Shown here: one piece after another, positions 26,294-35,524 of the stretch | How positions within the stretch are numbered: the stretch's first letter is position 1 | How the letters are laid out: the number at the start of each line of letters is the position of its first letter | Origin: Pseudomonadota bacterium | GTDB lineage: Bacteria; Desulfobacterota; Desulfobulbia; Desulfobulbales; Desulfocapsaceae | Direction of reading: 5' to 3' | DNA: 64,000 bases | Assembly (NCBI GenBank): GCA_018821785.1 | Contig: JAHJLI010000192.1 | Span: 1-64,000 of the forward strand | Notes under the pieces: model-generated | What the model was told of the DNA's origin: nothing | What the model saw: only the letters and a program-made list of their open reading frames with translations | Database searches by the model: none | Program-made: the position numbers and the translations under genes

Positions 26294-26748
26294 GGAATCA
26301 AAGCAGCTTTTGTTCATCCCGACCAAACAGAAGTCATCCCGGTATTTCCGGAGATGATAACCAATGGCGTCGGCACGAGAAAGCAGGATTGCGAACGAAA
26401 TGCTGCCCACCGTTTCTTCGAAGAATTTCGTTGAGAACATCCTCATATGAAAGTCATTGTCGTTGAACACAGGACCTCTTGGTCAATTTTCTCCAATATT
26501 GGCAAATCGACAACAAGAAGGGCAAGACCACCTGTTTCAGTTGGGTAACCGATCTGGAAATTACCGAAGACAATGTCTACGACATCATGAGAGCCGGGCG
26601 TGCCCCTTTGTGTATCGAAAATGAGACCTTTAATATCCTGAAAAATCAAGGATATAATCTTGGACACAATTATGGATTGGGTAAAAAGAATCGAGCGATT
26701 GGCCTTGGACATGAACGGCGACAACTCACGGAGGTGTTGCAGATATAG
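26294..26748 (+). pseudogene. Degraded transposase remnant
   Basis: Two pieces of one transposase are readable in different frames. 26294-26470 reads AFVHPDQTEVIPVFPEMITN, then KQDCERNAAHRFFEEFR, an in-frame TGA at 26432, and EHPHMKVIVVE. 26482-26748 reads VNFLQYWQ, then CFSWVTDLEITEDNVYDIMR and IENETFNILKNQGYN, and loses frame after GKKN. The central part between VVE and VNFLQYW is deleted. I recognise the DDE-transposase pattern (WVTDxxxT, IENETFNxLKNQGYN). No terminal inverted repeats were found. The following sequence to 27112 holds nothing identifiable. Confidence 0.7.
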
Positions 26749-27112
26749 CCTTTACTCTGCATTCATATTGTCAAAGATCAATCCCTGGTCTTGTTACTCG
26801 AACAGGGTTAAGGAGTAGTACGCCTAAATGATGCTAAAAAACGTAAATATTTAGTTAAAATTCAAACCATTGCCTTAAGTTTAGACAGTCGATATAAAGA
26901 GCAATGGGGTTTACTGCATAATGATGATAGTCATCGGCCGTTCACGAGTGTGAATTGTTCATAACGGGAGTGGCTGTAATAGTGTTAAAAACGATGTCGA
27001 CGCTGGCCCTTGAAAACACTATCTGCTACGTCCAGAACCTTTGCAAAAATGTTTTCAAATCTCGCGAAGCGTAACAGCAATTGATAGGAAAGCTTTTATC
27101 GGCACTTCCTGG

Positions 27113-27745
27113 CTATGACAGCAAGAGATGGTTAACGAATCTGATGATCGGCAGAATTACCTTGGAAAGCACTCCGCTGAAGGCCAGGACCAGGATGATG
27201 ATAAAGCCGTACCGTTCTATCTGTCGGTAGGATTCGGCCAGCCGGTCGGGTAAGACGCCGGCAAGAATGCGGCCGCCATCGAGGGGCGGAATGGGGAGAA
27301 AGTTGAAGATGGCGAGCACCAGATTTATCCACACGCTCGCTACCAGCATTGCACTGAGCGGCAGGAAAATGGCCTCCATTGCACTCGAATAGGGGAGAAA
27401 GCCGGCAAAAAGCCAGATCGCTTTGGCGAGGATGGCACTGATGATCGCCAGCCCGAGATTGGCGACCGGGCCGGCCAGAGCAACCCAGAGCATGTCTTGT
27501 TTCGGATTGCGAAAATACCCGGCGTTGACCGGAACCGGTTTGGCCCAACCGAACTTGATTAAAAAGAAGGCGATTGTTCCGATTGGATCCAGGTGTTTGA
27601 GTGGATTGAGGGTCAGGCGCCCGGCCATTTTAGCGGTTGGGTCCCCGAGTCGATAGGCGATGAAGCCATGGGCAAACTCATGCAAGGTGAGAGCAAAAAG
27701 CAGCGGTGGGGCAAGAATGATCAGTTCGGTTATAAATTCTGTCAT
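27113..27745 (-). CDS. Site-2 protease family protein (peptidase M50)
   Basis: The product has 210 residues and about five membrane segments. The zinc motif HEFAH lies in ALTLHEFAHGFIAYRLGD, and the third ligand motif in LPIPPLDGGRIL, as in YwhC/FtsH-independent small M50 proteases. It cleaves peptide bonds within or near the membrane; the substrate is unknown. It is the last gene of the run xer - nucleotidyltransferase - M50, 81 bp after the preceding gene. Confidence 0.88.
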   Translation of the reverse strand: MTEFITELIILAPPLLFALTLHEFAHGFIAYRLGDPTAKMAGRLTLNPLKHLDPIGTIAFFLIKFGWAKPVPVNAGYFRNPKQDMLWVALAGPVANLGLAIISAILAKAIWLFAGFLPYSSAMEAIFLPLSAMLVASVWINLVLAIFNFLPIPPLDGGRILAGVLPDRLAESYRQIERYGFIIILVLAFSGVLSKVILPIIRFVNHLLLS

Positions 27746-27826
27746 GGGAGGTGTTGTCGCCTGGGGTGAATGAGGTTTTTTTCTTGTGTGCCGGCTGCAA
27801 GATAATATGGCATGTCGCAGATGCGA

Positions 27827-30499
27827 TCAAGTCGTTGCGAGCGGAAAATTCCTGTGCAGGAGTTCCACCTCTTCCTTTTTATCACACACCAGATTATCGA
27901 GACGGGCTTTTTTTAAAGAGGCGAGGATCTTTTTGAACTGCGGCCCGGGTTGGTATCCCATCTTGATCAGATCGTTGCCGGTAAGAGTCGGTTCAACCTT
28001 CTGCAGCGTCGTGACATACAGGGAAACGGCTTTTTTCACATGATTCTTCCTGGCAATGGCCATGATATACAGTAGACCCTCGATACTCACTTCCTCAAAC
28101 AGCTTGACAATCCTGCTGTTTTTAAGATGTGACTCGCGGGCCAGCTGATGGGCTGCCTGTTCTGCACGTTTTTTCTGGTCGAGCAGGTATTCGGTGATCT
28201 TGGCGGTTTCCTCAAATCTCCGGCAGAAGGCCTCCAGTTCACTCATGCTTGATCTTGACATGATTGCCAGCAGATAGACGATCCAGTTCTGGCAGGGCTC
28301 CTCAAGATACAGCAGTCTGAACCAGGATATGGCCAGCTGGGTCTGGGTGAGGACGTGCATGAAGCGCCGGTCGACCATATAGTGGGGTTTGAGATCCGGC
28401 CAGAGATACTTGAAAAGATCGAATTCGCCGAGGCGTTGAATGGCTGGGAGGGGGTTCTCCTCCGACAGGATAATTTTCAGCTCCGCGAGAAAGCGTGAAT
28501 CGTTGGTTTTGCCGAACAGTTTCATGTTGACTGCGTTGACGATCAGCCGTTTGGTGTGCGGGGCAATCTCAAACTCCATACGTTTTTCAAAGCGAATCGC
28601 ACGGAAAATTCGACTGGGGTCTTCGACAAAGCTGAGGTTATGCAAGACCTTGATGGCCTTCTGTTTGAGATCGTTCTGGCTATTGAAAAAATCGATCAAG
28701 GTACCGAAGTGCTCCGGGTTGAGATGGAGAGCCATGGCGTTGATAGTGAAATCGCGGCGTGACAGGTCGAGTTTGATCGATGACAACTCGACCGTCGGCA
28801 TGGCCGCCGGATATTCATAGTATTCCAGGCGAGCTGTGGCGATATCGATTTTGAAGCCACTGGGCAGCAGTACCATGGCGGTTTTGAAGCGCTCATGGGT
28901 TATATACCTGCCTCCTAAATGCTGGGCGAGGATCTTAGCAAAGTCAACACCATCTCCCTCGATGACAATATCAAGATCGAGGTTGGGCTTTTTTAACAGG
29001 AGGTCTCGGACGAAGCCACCAACGGCAAAGGCGTTGTACCCGAGTTTTTTAGCGACTTCGCCTATAGATTGAAGGAGCAGGATTACCTCCCGGCTGAGGC
29101 ACTCAACCAACAGGGTGTTGAGATTGCGCCTTCTGGCGAGAGACGGGTGCTCCGCTTCGTGCAGCAAATCCTTGGGCAGATGGGCCGGATCGTTGACCAG
29201 TCGATTAAGCAGATCGGTCCGGGTAATTACCCCCATGAGCGCACGATTCTGGACTATCGGAATGAGTCGCTGGCGGTTTTCGATAATCAACTCCTGGATG
29301 TCGGCAAGTGTTGCATTCAACGGCAGGGTCTGCACATCGGTAGTCATATATTCACTGACCGGCAGACCGCTCAAGTTGTGATGCGCCGCCTTCTCGAGAA
29401 TTTGCCGGGTGATTATTCCTAAAATTAAATGGCCGGTTTCCCGGGCGATGCGAATGTCCTCCCGGACTGGTGCCGCGGTAATGTTGTAGCGGGTGAGGAG
29501 CGCTTTTGCCTCGGCAATAGTGGCGTCCGGCAGCAGGGTAATGGCTGGTTTCGACATCATTTCGCTGGCAATGGGCTGGGGGCGGATGTGGCGGTGCAGG
29601 GTCAGGATGAGCTTTTCTTCTGCCTCTATGAGGGTAAGGTCTTTCAGCGTGGCTGAGGCGGCGGTGGCATGGCCGCCGCCGTCGAGGTCGCGTGCGATCG
29701 TGCCGACATTGACGTCGGCTATGCGGCTGCGGGCAATGAGATATATGCGACCTGCCATGGAGATGAGGGCAAAAAGCACATTGAGGTTTTCCATGGTCAT
29801 GAAGCGCCGGACGATAAGAGCGAACTCATCGACATATTCCGGTAGGGAGTGTGTTACTACAACAACGGGAATATCCTGGATGTTGTATTGTTTGGCACTC
29901 TTCATCACCTCATGCAGGAGGCCGATCTGAGCCGAAGTCAGTTCATGGGTGAGGAACTGCGCCACCTGGTCGAGCTTGGCGCCTTTCTGCAGGAGCCATG
30001 CCGCAGTCATGAGATCTTCCGGGGTGGTGGTCAGGTGGGTGAGAGAACCGGTGTCTTCATAGATTCCCAAGGCAAAAATGGTTGCTTCATTGGCACTGAT
30101 GTCGATCAGTTTCTCCTGGAGGATATTCATAAGGATGGTAGTGGTCGAACCAAAATCCCTTATTACCTCGACCTGGCCCTTGAGATCGCCAGGATTGTGC
30201 AGGTGATGATCGTAAAGATGCAGGGCAATGCCCGGATTGTTCAGGCATTCGGCGAAAGGGCCGATCCTCTCAGAGGAGCGGGTATCGACGAGGATGAGGG
30301 TGTCAACCGCCTGAAGGTCGATATCCTTGATTTTGCGAAAGTCATAATTGTACAAGAGGCTTTGCGAGGTGAACTCACGGACATTGCGCTCCTGTGAGCC
30401 GGAAAAGGCCATGACCGCATCGGGGTAGATTTTTTGGGCGGCGATCATTGCCGCCAAGCCGTCAAAGTCGGCATTCAGGTGGGTGGTAATTACACGCAT
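27827..30499 (-). CDS. DHH-CBS-tRNA nucleotidyltransferase fusion (CCA/A-adding enzyme type)
   Basis: The product has 890 residues. Residues 1-310 are a DHH/DHHA1 phosphoesterase (THLNADFDGLAAM, LVDTRSS, LYDHHLHN, DGGGHATAAS). Residues 315-440 are two CBS domains (LLPDATIAEAKALL, TLPLNATLADIQELI). From about residue 465 comes a class II nucleotidyltransferase head (FAVGGFVRDLLLKKPNLDLD with the catalytic DxD, RRDFTINAMAL, EDPSRIFRAIRF) and an RNA-binding body. This fusion is typical of Desulfobacterota and Aquifex-like lineages, where it repairs or adds the tRNA 3' end, often only the terminal A. The DHH part suggests an added nanoRNase or phosphatase function. Confidence 0.9.
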   Translation of the reverse strand: MRVITTHLNADFDGLAAMIAAQKIYPDAVMAFSGSQERNVREFTSQSLLYNYDFRKIKDIDLQAVDTLILVDTRSSERIGPFAECLNNPGIALHLYDHHLHNPGDLKGQVEVIRDFGSTTTILMNILQEKLIDISANEATIFALGIYEDTGSLTHLTTTPEDLMTAAWLLQKGAKLDQVAQFLTHELTSAQIGLLHEVMKSAKQYNIQDIPVVVVTHSLPEYVDEFALIVRRFMTMENLNVLFALISMAGRIYLIARSRIADVNVGTIARDLDGGGHATAASATLKDLTLIEAEEKLILTLHRHIRPQPIASEMMSKPAITLLPDATIAEAKALLTRYNITAAPVREDIRIARETGHLILGIITRQILEKAAHHNLSGLPVSEYMTTDVQTLPLNATLADIQELIIENRQRLIPIVQNRALMGVITRTDLLNRLVNDPAHLPKDLLHEAEHPSLARRRNLNTLLVECLSREVILLLQSIGEVAKKLGYNAFAVGGFVRDLLLKKPNLDLDIVIEGDGVDFAKILAQHLGGRYITHERFKTAMVLLPSGFKIDIATARLEYYEYPAAMPTVELSSIKLDLSRRDFTINAMALHLNPEHFGTLIDFFNSQNDLKQKAIKVLHNLSFVEDPSRIFRAIRFEKRMEFEIAPHTKRLIVNAVNMKLFGKTNDSRFLAELKIILSEENPLPAIQRLGEFDLFKYLWPDLKPHYMVDRRFMHVLTQTQLAISWFRLLYLEEPCQNWIVYLLAIMSRSSMSELEAFCRRFEETAKITEYLLDQKKRAEQAAHQLARESHLKNSRIVKLFEEVSIEGLLYIMAIARKNHVKKAVSLYVTTLQKVEPTLTGNDLIKMGYQPGPQFKKILASLKKARLDNLVCDKKEEVELLHRNFPLATT

Positions 30500-30629
30500 C
30501 GGTCAGTTTTCCTCTCGGTTCAGGGAGTTGAAAGAGAGTTCATTGTAGGCGATCTTGAAGGATATTTCCACAACACTTGTTTGATCGTACCGGGTTAATG
30601 GAAACCCTGGGGCGAGACAAGAAATCTGT

Positions 30630-31466
30630 TTAGCCCCGGGGATGGAACTTCTTGTGGATGCTCTTCAGTCGTTCCTGGTCGATATGGGTATAGATCTGGG
30701 TTGTGGCAATATCCGCATGGCCGAGCATCATCTGCACCGACCTCAGGTCGGCACCGTGGCTGAGAAGGTGGGTGGCAAACGAATGGCGGATCATGTGCGG
30801 TGAAATCTCTTTCTGTATACCTGCCGCAAGGGCGATTTTGCGGATTATCTGCCAAAATCGCAGGCGGGTCATGCAGGTGCCTCGCCGGGTGACAAAGAGG
30901 TAGTTGCTCCGTTTGTTTTTGAGAATGAACGGCCTGGCTGTTTTCAGGTAGGCATCTATTCTTTCCCGAGCCTGGTCGCCAAAAGGAATCAGGCGCTCTT
31001 TATTGCCCTTGCCGAGAACACGGACAAACCCGGCGTTCAGGTTGCATGCCGAAAGCGGCAGGCCAACGAGTTCCGAGACCCGGAGGCCGGTTGCATATAG
31101 GACAAAAAGCATGGCATGATCCCTTTTGCCGATGGGTGTATCGATGTTTGGGGGGGCGAGCAGGCTCAAAACCTCTTTTTGCGACAAGGCTTTGGGGAGA
31201 CTCTTGCCGCTGCGCGGCAGATCGACTGCAAGAAAGGGGTTATGCTCAGTCAGGTTTTCGCGGACGAGAAAGTTAAAAAAAGATTTCAGCGCCGAAATAC
31301 GCCTGGCGTTGGTGCGCTTGGAGATTTTCTGCAGTCCCTGCGCCTCAAGAAAATTCTGGATAGTCGGAAGATCGACTCCGTGCAGGGTATATTTTTTGCA
31401 GTTGGTAAGGAAATTGAGAAAAAGGCTGATATCCGCGGTGTAGGCCGCAATACTGTTCTCGGCCAA
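30630..31466 (-). CDS. Tyrosine recombinase XerC/XerD-like
   Basis: From the TTG at 31466 the product has 278 residues. The catalytic residues are present: Arg in ATGLRVSELVGL, Lys in GKGNKERLIPFG, HMIRHSFATHLLSHGADL with His and Arg, LGHADIATTQIYTHI with His and Tyr. The N-terminal SAM-like domain appears to start earlier: the frame upstream of 31466 continues as FTAAYDLFLHYLISERRLAE, which matches Xer proteins. The only upstream initiators are CTG codons or ATC at 31544, with GAGG 4 nt before the latter. It should resolve chromosome dimers at dif with a partner recombinase; no dif site was sought outside the window. Confidence 0.9.
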   Translation of the reverse strand: MAENSIAAYTADISLFLNFLTNCKKYTLHGVDLPTIQNFLEAQGLQKISKRTNARRISALKSFFNFLVRENLTEHNPFLAVDLPRSGKSLPKALSQKEVLSLLAPPNIDTPIGKRDHAMLFVLYATGLRVSELVGLPLSACNLNAGFVRVLGKGNKERLIPFGDQARERIDAYLKTARPFILKNKRSNYLFVTRRGTCMTRLRFWQIIRKIALAAGIQKEISPHMIRHSFATHLLSHGADLRSVQMMLGHADIATTQIYTHIDQERLKSIHKKFHPRG

Positions 31467-31590
31467 GCGCCTTTCGGAGATCAGATAATGAAGAAACAGA
31501 TCGTAGGCGGCCGTGAATTGGTTGGGAAGATCCGGGATTTCGATGGCGCCTCAGTTTATAAGGTTTAGAAAGGAGTGCCGGCCAGCAGTT

Positions 31591-31620
31591 TTAAAAGTCC
31601 GACGGGCGTCGGACTTTTAA
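31591..31620 (-). terminator. Rho-independent terminator after rpsU (possibly bidirectional)
   Basis: A perfect 13-bp stem (31591-31603 with 31608-31620) has a 4-nt loop and AT-rich arms giving U-runs on both strands. It lies 10 bp after the rpsU stop and between rpsU and the Xer gene. Confidence 0.8.
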
Positions 31621-31630
31621 GCAGTAGCCC

Positions 31631-31825
31631 TTACATCGTTTTTTTCATGCGGTTGAACTTGCGGAGTTTGCGGCGGGCTTCAGCCTGTTTGCGGCGTTTT
31701 TTCACGCTCGGCTTCTCGTAGTACTCACGACGTTTTAATTCTCTTTTAATGCCGTCTATCTGCAGCTTTTTTTTCAGCTGGCGGATTGCGTACTCAAGAT
31801 CTCCTCGGACTTCAACATCAATCAT
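31631..31825 (-). CDS. rpsU: Small-subunit ribosomal protein bS21
   Basis: The 64 residues match S21 from end to end: IDVEVRGDLEYAIRQLKKK, REYYEKPSVKKRRKQAEARRK, then basic tail LRKFNRMKKTM. It joins the 30S subunit near the anti-Shine-Dalgarno region. It stands alone with its own strong promoter, a terminator-like hairpin in the leader and a perfect terminator downstream. Confidence 0.95.
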   Translation of the reverse strand: MIDVEVRGDLEYAIRQLKKKLQIDGIKRELKRREYYEKPSVKKRRKQAEARRKLRKFNRMKKTM

Positions 31826-31861
31826 TTGCGACTCCGTTTAACGAATTAATCAATTTTTTAT

Positions 31862-31890
31862 AAAAAGATCGGGCCGTTGGCCATCTTTTT
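31862..31890 (-). promoter_or_regulatory. Terminator-like hairpin in the rpsU leader (candidate attenuator)
   Basis: On the minus strand AAAAAGAT, an inner GGCC/GGCC stem and ATCTTTTT form a stem-loop followed by U residues, 37 bp before the rpsU start and downstream of its promoter. No other minus-strand gene lies upstream, so it must affect rpsU itself. Confidence 0.5.
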
Positions 31891-31926
31891 AGGAAATGGC
31901 TGTGATTTCGTGACAACAATCTCGTT

Positions 31927-31956
31927 TATATACTAAAGACATGGAACATTTGTCAA
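31927..31956 (-). promoter_or_regulatory. Sigma-70 promoter of rpsU
   Basis: On the minus strand TTGACA (31951-31956) and TATATA (31927-31932) are 18 bp apart. The rest of the gap to 32180 is unremarkable. Confidence 0.7.
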
Positions 31957-32180
31957 TGGATTTTTCTCCGCAGTCGCCGTGAGCACTTCACACCTTTTCG
32001 TGCAGGCCACTCCCTCCTATGGTACAGTGACTGCACTTTGCAAACAGAGCAGTTTTGAGTGAAAAAGAGGGCGACCGCGCACATTGTCGGTCGGTTGGCA
32101 GTGCCTTTGATCGCATTATTGGCGGCGATCCACTGGTCCTGGCAGGCGAAATTGTTTTTGAAATTTTGAGGAAGAAGATC

Positions 32181-33140
32181 ATGCACACACAAAAAATGCA
32201 CATAGCCTTATTGGCTGGCGGGACGTCTGGGGAACGGGAGGTTTCTCTGAATGGTGCCGCCGGTGTTGAAAAGGCACTTGATCCGGCTAAATTCCTGGTG
32301 CGTCGTTATGATCCGGCCACTGATTTGGCTCGTCTAGCTGGTGATGCTCCGGAAATAGATTTTGCCTTTATCCTTCTGCACGGTTTGCACGGAGAGGATG
32401 GCACAATGCAGGGATTTCTTGATCTGCTGGGAGTTCCTTATCAGGGCTCGGGGGTATTGGGCAGCGCTATTGCCATGGATAAGCATCTGGCCAAGGAACT
32501 GTATCGGATGAATGGCTTGCCGGTTGCGGACTGGCAGATAATCAGCGGTGATGATCGGATAAGTGGTGCGGAGTTGATCGAAAGGTTAGGTCTTCCGGTG
32601 GTTATTAAACCGGTTCATGAAGGGTCGAGCCTCGGTCTGACACTTGCCCGGTCGGAAGAGCAGCTTTTGCTCGGCATCGAACGCGCCCTGCGCCATGATA
32701 ATCAGGTAATGGCGGAGAAATATATCAAAGGTCGGGAGTTGACCGTAGGTGTTTTCGGTAACCGCGATCTTACGGCCCTGCCGGTAATCGAGATTGTGCC
32801 GGGTCCGGGATTTGATTTTTTTGATTATGACGCCAAATACAAGGCGGGGGCCACAGAGGAGATTTGTCCGGCCAGGATCAGCGCGGAGATTACCACCCAG
32901 GCCCAGCAGTACGGCCTTGCCGCCCATCGGGCTCTGCGCCTGCGCGGCTATTCCCGCACCGACATGATTCTTGATGCAAACGGAGAACTGTTCCTTCTTG
33001 AGACCAACACCATCCCGGGAATGACCGCCACCAGCCTCATGCCCCAGGCAGCCGCGGTTCATGGCCTGCCCTTTTCGCGATTTCTCGAAAAACTCATCGA
33101 GCTTGGCATGGAAGGGCGGTCGCGGAAACAGGCCGCGTGA
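32181..33140 (+). CDS. ddl: D-alanine--D-alanine ligase
   Basis: Start 32181 has GAGGAAGAAG just upstream, giving 319 residues; the open frame reaches back to 32055 but that part is not Ddl-like. ATP-grasp motifs are complete: LAGGTSGEREVSLNGA, FILLHGLHGEDGTMQGFLD, GSGVLGSAIAMDK, VVIKPVHEGSSLG, AEKYIKGRELTVGVF, SRTDMILDANGELFLLETN and TIPGMTATSLMPQAA. It joins two D-alanines with ATP in the cytoplasm for peptidoglycan synthesis. It is a single gene, not in a mur cluster, and converges with fdhD. Confidence 0.95.
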   Translation: MHTQKMHIALLAGGTSGEREVSLNGAAGVEKALDPAKFLVRRYDPATDLARLAGDAPEIDFAFILLHGLHGEDGTMQGFLDLLGVPYQGSGVLGSAIAMDKHLAKELYRMNGLPVADWQIISGDDRISGAELIERLGLPVVIKPVHEGSSLGLTLARSEEQLLLGIERALRHDNQVMAEKYIKGRELTVGVFGNRDLTALPVIEIVPGPGFDFFDYDAKYKAGATEEICPARISAEITTQAQQYGLAAHRALRLRGYSRTDMILDANGELFLLETNTIPGMTATSLMPQAAAVHGLPFSRFLEKLIELGMEGRSRKQAA

Positions 33141-33149
33141 GGACTATCA

Positions 33150-33935
33150 TTAATAGATGATGCGCTCGGGAGCATTGAAGACATTTAAACGATCCGGTCT
33201 GGCATAGGCGATGAGCGTTGCCCCCGCCCGCCGGGCTATGGCCAGGCCGAGAGAGGAGGGGGCCGTTCGCGACATGATGATTGGAATGCCGATACGGGCG
33301 CATTTCAGTACCATATCTGAGGTCAGCCGACCGGTGGTGTAAATGGCCGACTTCGAGGAGGCTCTGTGCAGGAGAATGGCTCCCAGCACCTTGTCGACGG
33401 CGTTGTGTCGACCGACATCTTCGAAGAAAACCTGGAGCCGGCCATCCTGCCATAAACCGCAGCCATGGACGCAGTGGGTCTGCGGTCCGAGGGGCGAACT
33501 CTGCAATGCCTGGCGGATAAAGGCACCGATCTCCGGGAAGGTAATGGTGCATTCTTGCAAGGGTTCGAAGGCTCCCTCCAACATCTCCTTGGAAATTTTA
33601 CCGGTTCCACCGCAGCCGGAAGTGATGATTACCTCCTTGGGTTCGGTGTTTTCAACATCGGCGTAGACGGCTATTCGGCCTTCCGGACAGACGATGATTT
33701 CCTTGATCTCCTCCGGCGTCTTGATATACCCTTGGCCAAACAGAAAACCGGCACCGAACTCTTCAAGACCAATTGGCAAAACCATTGAGGAGCCTATGGT
33801 TTCATCATTGAGAGCGATACTGTAAGGGGTTTCAATGGCGAGGATTTCTTCCTGTTCACTTGCCCCGTCGGGGGTAATGATTGTTGTTGACTGGCTGAGG
33901 GTCAGTTGGCTGCTTAGCGGATGTGAAGTGGTCAT
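33150..33935 (-). CDS. fdhD: Formate dehydrogenase accessory sulfurtransferase FdhD
   Basis: The product has 261 residues. FdhD motifs: EEFGAGFLFGQGYI, the Cys loop in ITSGCGGTGK, THCVHGCGLWQDG, FFEDVGRHNAVDKVLGA, YTTGRLTSDMVLKCARIGIP and MSRTAPSSLGLAIARRAG. It passes sulfur to the molybdenum cofactor of formate dehydrogenase. The loop has CxxT rather than the CxxC of the Escherichia coli protein; only the first Cys is kept. A molybdoenzyme lies at 16.6 kb and mobB at 39.2 kb, but no formate dehydrogenase adjoins it. Confidence 0.93.
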   Translation of the reverse strand: MTTSHPLSSQLTLSQSTTIITPDGASEQEEILAIETPYSIALNDETIGSSMVLPIGLEEFGAGFLFGQGYIKTPEEIKEIIVCPEGRIAVYADVENTEPKEVIITSGCGGTGKISKEMLEGAFEPLQECTITFPEIGAFIRQALQSSPLGPQTHCVHGCGLWQDGRLQVFFEDVGRHNAVDKVLGAILLHRASSKSAIYTTGRLTSDMVLKCARIGIPIIMSRTAPSSLGLAIARRAGATLIAYARPDRLNVFNAPERIIY

Positions 33936-34201
33936 GAATATCTTTTATTATGGGCTGTGGTCCAAGCATATGGGAAAGTCTGAGCAGAGATTTATTAGTC
34001 CCTAAGAAATAATATGTAAACGTTTTTTTGCAAATAGTATTTCCAAGAGACCTGCACCCTCGATTCAAGGGGGAACTGAACAAAGTCCTTTTTTACCAGA
34101 GGCCGGGAGTCATATCAGGTTCGTCATTGGTGCTCAACAGGTAACATGGCTTGATCAAAAAGATATGGTCATCAAGGCCGCAATACGATAATAAGGAATG
34201 T

Positions 34202-34351
34202 ATGTTGGCTATCCGTTCTCGACTACTCTCTCCAATCAAGACTTTTGTCTCGCCGATGATGATCATCCTTATTCTGCAAGTTCACGCCTGCCGTCCAGAT
34301 GATTACGATTTCACCATCGTTTGGGGTGCCCACTACCGCGAGTTTCTATGA
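34202..34351 (+). CDS. Possible small membrane-anchored peptide upstream of the binding-protein gene
   Basis: A 49-residue frame begins at ATG 34202 with AAGGA just upstream and ends in an ATGA overlap with the next gene. It has a hydrophobic stretch MMIILILQVHAC followed by a polar tail. The overlap suggests translational coupling. It matches nothing I know and could be chance. The rest of the gap from 33936 shows no gene. Confidence 0.3.
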   Translation: MLAIRSRLLSPIKTFVSPMMIILILQVHACRPDDYDFTIVWGAHYREFL

Positions 34352-35499
34352 TTATAAGAATATCTCTGGTGCTGTGCACTTTTCTTGCTTCATGGGTGCA
34401 AATCACTGCGGCAATGGCCACCGAGAGTTCCAGGCCACTGGTTCTAGGCCAGTCGGCCGCCCTCAGTGGCCCGGCCCAAAATCTCGGTTTGGAGATGCGA
34501 GCCGGGCTTCTGGCAGCATTTTCTCTCATCAATGATCATGGTGGCATTAAAGGCCGGGAGGTGGTCCTGCTCAGCCGAGATGATGGCTATGAACCGGATA
34601 TCGCGGTCAGAAACACCAGGGCTTTTATTGCCGATGACCAGGTCTTTGCCCTCATCGGGGCGGTCGGTACGCCAACCGCCAAGGCAGTGGTGCCCATCAT
34701 CAATGAGGCGCGGATCCCCTTTTTCGGACCTTTCACCGGTGCTGAAATACTTCGCTCGCCCTTTCAACCCTATATCATTAATGTTCGGGCGAGCTATTAT
34801 GAGGAGTTGGAAAAGTTGGCGTCTTACCTGGTAGACAACAAAAAGTTTCGGCGCATTGCCTGCTTTTACCAGAACGACAGCTACGGTTATGATGGATTGC
34901 GCGGTATTGAAATTGCTCTTGCCAAAAGGGGTATGACCTTGGTGTCGCAAGGCAGCTACGAAAGAAACACGGTAGCCGTCATGGGTGCCTTGCAGGATAT
35001 CTACGAGGACAGGCCGGAGGTGGTAGTCCTTGTCGGCGCCTACGCCGCCTGTGCCGAATTTATCAAGCTTAGTAAAAATAAGGTTGGTGGGAACATTACG
35101 TTCTGTAATATCTCCTTTGTCGGCACCGAGAGCCTGAGAGAGGTGCTGGGCGGCTATGGCCTGGATGTTGTGGTTTCCCAAGTTGTTCCCTACCCAAACG
35201 ATTCCGATATCGAACTTACCCGCGAGTACAAGCGGGCCATGGCCAAGTATCAGCATGACTCGGTGATAAGTTTTACTTCCCTGGAGGGGTATATCGGCGG
35301 CAAACTCTTCGGAGAGATTGCTCGGGCGGTTGAAGGTGAACTGACCAGGGAGAAATTTATCGCCACGATGGAAGCGGTAGGCAAATTTGACCTTGGCGGC
35401 CTGATTCTCCAGTTTGGTCCCAAGGACCACCAGGGCATGGATGCAATCTATCTGACCAGGATTTATCCCGCAGTGCGTAGGCTCGAGAACGGGGAATGA
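34348..35499 (+). CDS. Periplasmic ligand-binding protein (branched-chain amino-acid type)
   Basis: The start at 34348 gives a signal peptide (MIIRISLVLCTFLASWVQIT, then AAMA) and 383 residues. The Peripla_BP_6 fold is clear: LVLGQSAALSGPAQNLGLEMRAG, INDHGGIKGREV, RDDGYEPDIAVRNTRAFI, ALIGAVGTPTAKAVVPI, IPFFGPFTGAEILR and YQNDSYGYDGLRGIE. No ABC permease or ATPase follows. Instead it sits 25 bp upstream of a sensor kinase with an extracellular domain, so it probably delivers a signal to that kinase. The ligand is unknown. Confidence 0.85.
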   Translation: MIIRISLVLCTFLASWVQITAAMATESSRPLVLGQSAALSGPAQNLGLEMRAGLLAAFSLINDHGGIKGREVVLLSRDDGYEPDIAVRNTRAFIADDQVFALIGAVGTPTAKAVVPIINEARIPFFGPFTGAEILRSPFQPYIINVRASYYEELEKLASYLVDNKKFRRIACFYQNDSYGYDGLRGIEIALAKRGMTLVSQGSYERNTVAVMGALQDIYEDRPEVVVLVGAYAACAEFIKLSKNKVGGNITFCNISFVGTESLREVLGGYGLDVVVSQVVPYPNDSDIELTREYKRAMAKYQHDSVISFTSLEGYIGGKLFGEIARAVEGELTREKFIATMEAVGKFDLGGLILQFGPKDHQGMDAIYLTRIYPAVRRLENGE

Positions 35500-35524
35500 A
35501 CTCCAAAACTGTTTTCAATGCATC

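Noticed and set aside
32055-32180. N-terminal extension of ddl
   Set aside because: Not Ddl-like; ATG 32181 has GAGGAAGAAG directly upstream.
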